Source of the DNA: Clostridiales bacterium
Lineage (GTDB): Bacteria > Bacillota > Clostridia > WRLR01
Direction of reading: 5' to 3'
Length of the DNA stretch: 11,261 nucleotides
NCBI GenBank assembly: GCA_031263625.1
Contig: JAISFK010000291.1
Coordinates: 1-11,261, forward strand
The translations under genes and the position numbers were made by a program. Shown piece after piece: positions 6,620 to 11,261 of the stretch. Each line of letters starts with the position of its first letter. The first letter of the stretch is position 1. The notes beneath the pieces are model-generated. The model had not been told where the DNA came from. It did not search any database and was given only the letters and a program-made list of their open reading frames with translations.

Positions 6620-7951
6620 TTGAGGCAGGAAATATCTATCGGCAGGACGCGCGCGCTGCGCGAGCGCTTTATGGCGGACGGCGAGGGGCTGCTGCGCATG
6701 AACGGCGCAACAAAGTCGGGCATCGACGGCGTTTGCCTGTCGTACAGCGCGCCCGTGAACACGCCGAACGTGTTTTCGGACGAGATCAAGACCGGCGAGA
6801 TCACGGCGCAGAACTCGTCGGGCCGCTGCTGGCTGTTCGCGGCCACGAACGTCATGCGGCTGGAGGTCATGAAGAAATGCGAGCTGGAAACGTTTGAGCT
6901 GTCGCAGGCGTACCTTTTCTTCTGGGACAAGCTGGAGAAGGCCAATTTCTTCCTCGAGTCGATCCTGGACACGCTCGGCGAGGCGCAGGGGAGCCGGCTG
7001 CTGAGCTGGCTGCTCGCGTCGCCGTTCGGCGACGGCGGCCAGTGGGACATGATGGTCGCGCTCGTCGAGAAGTACGGCGTCGTGCCAAAGGCCGCCATGC
7101 CGGAGTCGTTCAGCTCCGGGAACAGCGGGCGCATGAACAAGTTCCTCACGCTAAAGGCGCGCGAGTTCGCGAAGGAGCTGCGGGACGCGCACGGCGCGGG
7201 CGCGAGCCGCGAGCGCCTGGAGGCGCGGAAGGGCGAGATGCTCGACACGTTCTACCGGATGCTGTGCATATGCCTGGGCGCGCCGCCGGAGCGCTTCGAC
7301 TTCGAGTGCCGCAACAAGGACGGCAAGTTCACGCGCGCCGCGAACGTCACGCCGCTGGAGTTTTACGACGGGTTCGTCGGGAAAAAGCTCGACGAGTACG
7401 TCAGCCTGATCAACTCGCCGACCGCCGACAAGCCGTTCTACAGCACGTTCACGGTCGAGTACCTGGGCAACGTGGTCGGCGGCAGGCCCATACGCTACCT
7501 GAACCTGCCGTCCGAGAGCCTGAAGCGGGCGGCGGCGGCGCAGCTCGGCGACGGCGAGGCCGTGTGGTTCGGCTGCGACGTCGGGCAGATGCTGGACCGC
7601 GAGCGCGGGCTGATGGACATGGACGCCTACGACGCCGAGGGGCTGTTCGGCGCGAAATTCGGCCTCGACAAGGCGGCGCGGCTGGACTACGGCGAAAGCC
7701 TCATGACCCACGCCATGGTGCTTACCGGCATGAACGTCGCCGGCGGCGCGCCGAACCGCTGGAAGGTGGAGAACAGCTGGGGCGACAAGAGCGGCGAGAA
7801 AGGCTGGTTCCGCATGTCGGACGCATGGTTCGACGAGTACGTCTACCAGGTCGTCGTGAACATCAAGTACCTGACGGGCGCCGAGAGGGACGCGCTGAAA
7901 AAGCCGCCCATCGCGCTCCGCCCGTGGGATCCGATGGGCTCGCTGGCGTAG
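6620..7951 (+). CDS. pepC: Aminopeptidase C (bleomycin hydrolase family, peptidase C1B)
   Basis: This is a cytoplasmic papain-like cysteine aminopeptidase that removes N-terminal residues from peptides, typically as a self-compartmentalised hexamer. It has 443 aa, within the usual family length. The catalytic set is complete: oxyanion Gln64 in AQNSSGRCW, nucleophile Cys70, His364 in MTHAMVLTG and Asn385 in VENSWGDKSG. This matches the spacing known for PepC and bleomycin hydrolase. The C-terminal arm that reaches into the active site and enforces aminopeptidase activity in this family is present (ending DPMGSLA). No signal peptide is seen. The likely start is TTG 6620. The gene is first in the rightward set, with 113 bp to the RidA gene, so co-transcription is possible but unproven. 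The peptidase family is near certain; the link to D-amino-acid metabolism is inferred only from position. Confidence 0.95.
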   Translation: MRQEISIGRTRALRERFMADGEGLLRMNGATKSGIDGVCLSYSAPVNTPNVFSDEIKTGEITAQNSSGRCWLFAATNVMRLEVMKKCELETFELSQAYLFFWDKLEKANFFLESILDTLGEAQGSRLLSWLLASPFGDGGQWDMMVALVEKYGVVPKAAMPESFSSGNSGRMNKFLTLKAREFAKELRDAHGAGASRERLEARKGEMLDTFYRMLCICLGAPPERFDFECRNKDGKFTRAANVTPLEFYDGFVGKKLDEYVSLINSPTADKPFYSTFTVEYLGNVVGGRPIRYLNLPSESLKRAAAAQLGDGEAVWFGCDVGQMLDRERGLMDMDAYDAEGLFGAKFGLDKAARLDYGESLMTHAMVLTGMNVAGGAPNRWKVENSWGDKSGEKGWFRMSDAWFDEYVYQVVVNIKYLTGAERDALKKPPIALRPWDPMGSLA

Positions 7952-7969
7952 GGCGCAAAAGGGCGGCGG

Positions 7970-8007
7970 CGGGGCGCGGGCGCCACGCGGCAAAACGGGG
8001 CGCGGGC
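7970..8007. repeat. 12-bp direct repeat between pepC and the RidA gene
   Basis: CGGGGCGCGGGC occurs at 7970-7981 and again at 7996-8007, 26 bases apart. The surrounding 7952-8030 is G/C-rich and non-coding. No terminator with a T-tract is seen. Confidence 0.5.
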
Positions 8008-8064
8008 AACTGGACGGCGGCGCAGGGCAATGCAAATAAAAAAATGGCGACGGGAGACATGAAA

Positions 8065-8538
8065 ATGGACGTATACGCGAAAATGAAGGAGCTTGGCGCG
8101 AAATTGCCCGCGCCGCCCGCCGTTGGCGGCGCGTACAGGCCGGTCAGGGAGGTGTTGCCGGGGCTGTACTGCGCTTCCGGCTGCGGCCCCGCCCTGGGCG
8201 GCCAGCCGTACAAAACCGGCAAGGTGGGGGCCGAGCTCTCCGTCGAGGAGGGCCGCGAGGCGGCCAGGCGCTGCGCGCTCAACCTGCTCGCCAACATCGA
8301 GGCCGAGATCGGCGACCTCAACCGCGTCAGCGGCCTGAGCAAGGTGCTCGGCTTTGTGGCGAGCTCCCCGGATTTTTACGAGCAGCCGAAAGTCATCGAC
8401 GGCGCCTCCGAGCTGTTCCGCGGCCTGTTCGGCGAGGAGATCGGCGTGGCGGCCCGCTCGGCCATCGGCGTCTGCGCGCTGCCCGGCAACATTCCGGTGG
8501 AGATCGAGCTGATGTTTTCGGTTCGGCAGGAGGGATAG
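8065..8538 (+). CDS. RidA/YjgF/UK114-family protein (probable enamine/imine deaminase)
   Basis: Members of this family form trimers that hydrolyse reactive enamine/imine intermediates, such as 2-aminoacrylate made by PLP-dependent serine/threonine dehydratases, to the keto acid and ammonia. The protein has 157 aa and resembles the longer YjgH-like branch, beginning MDVYAKMKELG. The family signature is GDLNRVSGLSKVLGFVASSP near the middle, with the C-terminal block ARSAIGVCALPGNIPVEIE. Arg131 in ARSAIGV corresponds to the substrate-binding Arg of deaminase-competent RidA proteins. ATG 8065 is chosen because GGGAG (8052-8056) stands eight bases before it; ATGs at 8044 and 8059 are in frame but badly spaced. 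The next gene starts four bases after the stop, with its ribosome site inside this gene, so the two are almost surely co-translated. The substrate is inferred from context. Confidence 0.88.
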   Translation: MDVYAKMKELGAKLPAPPAVGGAYRPVREVLPGLYCASGCGPALGGQPYKTGKVGAELSVEEGREAARRCALNLLANIEAEIGDLNRVSGLSKVLGFVASSPDFYEQPKVIDGASELFRGLFGEEIGVAARSAIGVCALPGNIPVEIELMFSVRQEG

Positions 8539-8542
8539 CGCC

Positions 8543-9634
8543 ATGATCTATCCGTTTTTGCACACGCCGTGCGCCATTGTCGATCTGGATATAGCCGAGC
8601 GCAACATCAGGGCAATGGCCGAAGGCGCCGCGCGCTGTGGCATTCGCCACCGCCCGCACATCAAGACGCACAAGAGCGTGTATTTCGCCAAAAAGCAGCT
8701 GGAGGCCGGGGCGGCGGGCATAACCTGCGCCAAGCTGGCCGAGGCCGAGCGCATGGCCGCCGCCGGGTTCGACGACATCTTCGTGGCGTACCCGCTCATC
8801 GGCCGAGACAAGCTGGAGCGCTTCGACGCCCTGGACGGCAGGATCGGGATCAGCTGCGCGATCAACAGCCTTGCCGGCGCGCGCGGCCTGTCGGACTTCG
8901 CGCGGGAGAGGGGCAAGCGCTACCGCGTGTTCATAGAGGTTGACGGGCGCATGGGGCGGGGCGGCCTGCCGCCCTTCGAGCCGACGGCGGAGTTCGCCGC
9001 GGAGGCGCGGAAGCTGCCGGGGATCGCCATCGCCGGGCTGATGTACTTCGGCGGGGACGTCTACGGCCTGCGCGGCGAGGACGAGATAAGGCGGCGCATA
9101 ATCCTGGAGGCCGACGATCTGGCGCGCACGAAGGAGCTCGTCGAGCGGGCCGGCGTGCCCGTGGAGTGGGTGAGCGCCGGCTCGTCCTTCTCGTCAAAGA
9201 GCCCCGAGCTACTGTCCGGCATCGACGAGATCCGGGCCGGCACATACGTGTTCAACGACTGCTCCCAGCTGTCCATCGGCAGGATCGGCGTCGGCGACTG
9301 CGCGCTGCGCATACTGTCAACCGTCGTGGCCAAGCCCGACGCATGCCACGCCATCATAGACGCCGGCAGCAAGACGCTGACGAGCGACCTCGTCCCGTTC
9401 CGGCGCGGCCACGGGTGGATCGTCGGCCACGAAGGCGCGATCATAGACCATCTGAGCGAAGAGCACGGATTTGTCAGCTCGGACGCCCCCATCGAGCTGG
9501 AGATCGGCGACCGAATTGAGATCATCCCCAACCACGCGTGCGTGGCGGTCAACCTGTGCGACGCGCTGCGCGGCGTCCGGGGCGGGCGGCTGGAGGCCGA
9601 CATCCCGGTCGAGGCGCGCGGCCTGAATTACTAA
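8543..9634 (+). CDS. PLP-dependent D-serine dehydratase / D-threonine aldolase-family protein (alanine racemase-like fold III)
   Basis: This 363-aa enzyme has a fold-type III alanine-racemase-like barrel followed by the D-serine-dehydratase-like C-terminal domain. The N-terminal RPHIKTHK motif (37-44) holds the expected Schiff-base lysine, probably K41. The C-terminal NHACVAVNL supplies His331 and Cys333, equivalent to the metal ligands of eukaryotic-type D-serine dehydratase and of D-threonine aldolase. Known members eliminate ammonia from D-serine or cleave D-threonine to glycine and acetaldehyde, and sequence alone does not choose between them. A dehydratase would make an enamine product, which fits the RidA gene directly upstream. 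AGGAGG lies about 10 bases before ATG 8543, inside the RidA gene. A true alanine racemase is unlikely given the HxC site and the KTHK motif. The gene ends in TAA, followed by a tandem repeat. Confidence 0.88.
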   Translation: MIYPFLHTPCAIVDLDIAERNIRAMAEGAARCGIRHRPHIKTHKSVYFAKKQLEAGAAGITCAKLAEAERMAAAGFDDIFVAYPLIGRDKLERFDALDGRIGISCAINSLAGARGLSDFARERGKRYRVFIEVDGRMGRGGLPPFEPTAEFAAEARKLPGIAIAGLMYFGGDVYGLRGEDEIRRRIILEADDLARTKELVERAGVPVEWVSAGSSFSSKSPELLSGIDEIRAGTYVFNDCSQLSIGRIGVGDCALRILSTVVAKPDACHAIIDAGSKTLTSDLVPFRRGHGWIVGHEGAIIDHLSEEHGFVSSDAPIELEIGDRIEIIPNHACVAVNLCDALRGVRGGRLEADIPVEARGLNY

Positions 9635-9635
9635 T

Positions 9636-9676
9636 GCCGCGTGAACTATTGACGCGGCGTGAACTATTGACGCGGC
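9636..9676 (+). repeat. 18-bp tandem duplication with hairpin potential
   Basis: GTGAACTATTGACGCGGC occurs twice in tandem at 9641-9658 and 9659-9676, with the first bases of a third copy after it. The sequence entering the first copy, GCCGCGT (9636-9642), pairs perfectly with ACGCGGC (9652-9658) around a nine-base loop. The second copy can form only about four of those pairs. The hairpin begins two bases after the stop of the preceding gene. It may stabilise or partly terminate the message; no T-tract follows. Confidence 0.6.
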
Positions 9677-9724
9677 GTGGACGGGCAGGGCGGGCGCAAC
9701 CTGCTTAAAAATGGAGGGACTGGC

Positions 9725-10942
9725 ATGGAACGCACGCTGTTCAGAGGGGCGCGCATAGTTGACGGGACGGGCGCCCCGTCTTTCGTTGGCGACGCGCTGA
9801 TCGAGGGCGTGCGCGTGGCCGCCCTGGCCCCCGAGATCAGGCGCGGCGGGGCGCGCGAGATAGACTGCGCCGGAAAGGTGCTGTGCCCCGGCTTCGTCGA
9901 TGTGCATCGGCACATAGACATGGCCATATTCGCGGACGGATTCGGCCAGGCCGAGCTGCGGCAGGGGATCACGGCCTCCCTGGCCGGGCACTGCGGCTTC
10001 TCGCTCGCGCCCGCCGGCAACTACGGGCGGGCCGTGCGGATCCGCAACGCGCCGATACTCGGCGCTGGCGGCGCAGGCGATTCAGCTGGCGCAGTTGGCG
10101 CGGGCGGCGTGGGCGCGACGGGCGGCGCAGACGGCGCGGCTTGCGCGGATGGAGCGGCTGGCGCGGACGGCGCGGGCGGCGTGGGCGCGGCGGGTTACGC
10201 GGACGGAGCTGGCGGCGCGGCTGGCGAGCCGCAGGACTTCCCCGAATTTTCCGACTATCTGGACGCGCTCGCGGCGCGACGCCTGCCGTTCCACGTCGGC
10301 GCCATGGTGGGCGCGGGCACGCTCCGCGTCGCCGCAGCGGGCGACGATGCCGCAAAGCCCATGTCCCCCAAGGCGCTGGAGGCCATGCTCGCGCTGCTGC
10401 GCCGGGCGCTGGACGCCGGCGCCTTCGGCCTGTCGCTCGGGCTCATGTACGCCCCCGACTGCTTTGCCGCGGAGCATGAACTGGACGCAATGGCCGCCGA
10501 GGTGGCGCGGCGCGGGCGGGTGCTCTCGGTGCATCTTCGAGGGGAGGGCCGGGCGCTCGTCAGCTCGATCGACGAAGTTCTCGCCGTCGCGCGCCGCACA
10601 GGCGCCGCTCTGCACATCAGCCATCTCAAATCTACGGGGATAGACCGAGCCGCGCTGCTCGATCAGGCCATGGAGCGCATCGCGGGCGCCGTCGCGGCGG
10701 GCCTGTCGGTCAGTTGCGACGCCTACCCCTACTCCGCCGGCTCGACCACGCTGCTCACCCGCCTGCCGCCAGAGTGGCAGGCCATGGAGCACAGGGCGCG
10801 GAGCGCGCGGCTGCGCGACCCGGCCGAGCGCGAGGCGCTGCGGCGCGAGCTGTCGCGGGAGCACTCAAGCTGGGACAACGCCCTGCTCGCCGCAGGCTGG
10901 GAAACCGTCGTCCCGGTCGGCGCGCCCGGCCTCGCGATGTAG
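9725..10942 (+). CDS. D-aminoacylase (N-acyl-D-amino-acid deacylase), N-terminal part ending at a premature TAG
   Basis: This is an amidohydrolase-superfamily enzyme expected to hydrolyse N-acyl-D-amino acids to D-amino acid and acid. From ATG 9725 (GGAGGG six bases before it), 405 codons precede the TAG. Seen are the metal-site HxH in DVHRHID (H61, H63), Cys90 in GHCGFS, H270 in SVHLRGEG, and H300 in HISHLKSTG. All match the known D-aminoacylase ligands. The final catalytic Asp normally lies in a later SDG-type motif, which here falls after the stop, so this product alone should be inactive. Residues 113-167 are a Gly/Ala/Asp-rich low-complexity insert between GHCGFS and the following conserved region, unlike family members I know. 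An upstream GTG at 9677 is in frame but lies in the repeat and lacks a ribosome site. The reading is a point-mutated gene unless the stop is a sequence error or is suppressed. Confidence 0.8.
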   Translation: MERTLFRGARIVDGTGAPSFVGDALIEGVRVAALAPEIRRGGAREIDCAGKVLCPGFVDVHRHIDMAIFADGFGQAELRQGITASLAGHCGFSLAPAGNYGRAVRIRNAPILGAGGAGDSAGAVGAGGVGATGGADGAACADGAAGADGAGGVGAAGYADGAGGAAGEPQDFPEFSDYLDALAARRLPFHVGAMVGAGTLRVAAAGDDAAKPMSPKALEAMLALLRRALDAGAFGLSLGLMYAPDCFAAEHELDAMAAEVARRGRVLSVHLRGEGRALVSSIDEVLAVARRTGAALHISHLKSTGIDRAALLDQAMERIAGAVAAGLSVSCDAYPYSAGSTTLLTRLPPEWQAMEHRARSARLRDPAEREALRRELSREHSSWDNALLAAGWETVVPVGAPGLAM

Positions 10943-11261
10943 GGCAAAAGCGTAGGCGAGCTCGCTTCGGAAGCGGGCGCCGATCCGTTCGACTATGCCA
11001 TGGATCTGATCGCGGCGCGGCCGGATACGGCCATGATCTATCACAACATGTCGCCCGGCGACGTCGATCGCGCAATCTGCTGGCCGCCAACAAGCGTCAT
11101 TTCGGACGCGCTCTACGCCGGCGGGCGCCCGCATCCTCGGGCATACGGCTCGTTCCCGCTCGTCCTGCGCGACTACGTGCGGGAGCGCGGGCTGCTCTCG
11201 CTGGAGCAGGCGATCCACAAGATGACCGCATTGCCCGCCGCCCAGCTCAGAATCCCCGACC
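10943..11261 (+). pseudogene. D-aminoacylase C-terminal part, in frame after the TAG, cut by the window end
   Basis: The same frame stays open for 106 codons after the TAG and encodes the expected remainder of the family. It begins GKSVGELASEAGADPFD, continues with IYHNMSPGDVDR, then SDALYAGGRPHPRAYGSFP holding the probable catalytic Asp (codon 461 from ATG 9725), and ends with AIHKMTALPAAQL, the usual closing block. No frameshift is present; one codon separates the two parts. TAG is one base from CAG, GAG, AAG, TCG, TGG, TTG or TAC, so a single substitution explains it. There is no separate ribosome site that would make this half an independent gene. The window ends before the natural C-terminus. 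Confidence 0.8.

Noticed and set aside
7151..8035. Long minus-strand reading frame opposite pepC (and similar ones opposite the cyclase, PLP enzyme and D-aminoacylase)
   Set aside because: Such frames are expected by chance in DNA this GC-rich; their products are Arg/Ala/Pro-rich with no family motif, while the sense frames encode complete known families.
8543..9634. Alanine racemase
   Set aside because: The KTHK lysine motif and the C-terminal NHACV metal site mark the D-serine dehydratase / D-threonine aldolase branch.
10940..10942. Pyrrolysine insertion in the D-aminoacylase
   Set aside because: The family does not use pyrrolysine, TAG is an ordinary stop for four neighbours, and no pyl genes are in the window; kept only as a remote alternative.

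Overview
The window is very GC-rich DNA from a bacterium, probably a Gram-positive of the Clostridia (Bacillota). The main clue is a secreted protein with C-terminal SLH (S-layer homology) modules that follow Tyr/Ser-rich repeats of a kind common in clostridial surface proteins. Supporting clues are AGGAGG-type ribosome sites, two likely TTG starts and a bleomycin-hydrolase-type aminopeptidase C. Species cannot be assigned from this sequence. No tRNA, rRNA, CRISPR array, transposase or phage gene was seen.

Layout. Positions 33-2050 (+) hold a promoter and a membrane-bound diguanylate cyclase (GGEEF, I-site) with an unusually long Gly/Ala-rich cytoplasmic loop. Positions 2051-2460 are a repeat-rich, non-coding gap with a foldable element. 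Positions 2461-3390 (+) encode a CPBP-family intramembrane protease. A repeat-filled convergent gap (3391-3523) separates it from a large SLH surface protein on the minus strand (3524-6343). A divergent promoter region (6344-6619) then leads into a rightward set of genes: pepC (6620-7951), a RidA-family protein (8065-8538), a PLP enzyme of the D-serine dehydratase / D-threonine aldolase family (8543-9634), and a D-aminoacylase-type amidohydrolase (9725 to the window end). The last gene is interrupted by an in-frame TAG at 10940-10942.

How the genes may work together. The rightward set reads as a scavenging route. PepC trims peptides, the D-aminoacylase would release D-amino acids from N-acyl-D-amino acids, the PLP enzyme would deaminate or cleave a D-amino acid, and RidA would hydrolyse the reactive enamine/imine intermediate. 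The TAG removes the part of the D-aminoacylase that carries its expected catalytic Asp, so that step may be lost unless the stop is a sequence error or is read through. The left half (c-di-GMP synthesis, membrane protease, surface protein) is a looser cell-envelope and signalling group.

The oddest global feature is the density of short perfect duplications. They occur in every sizeable intergenic gap, and Gly/Ala-rich low-complexity inserts occur inside two otherwise ordinary proteins (the cyclase and the D-aminoacylase).
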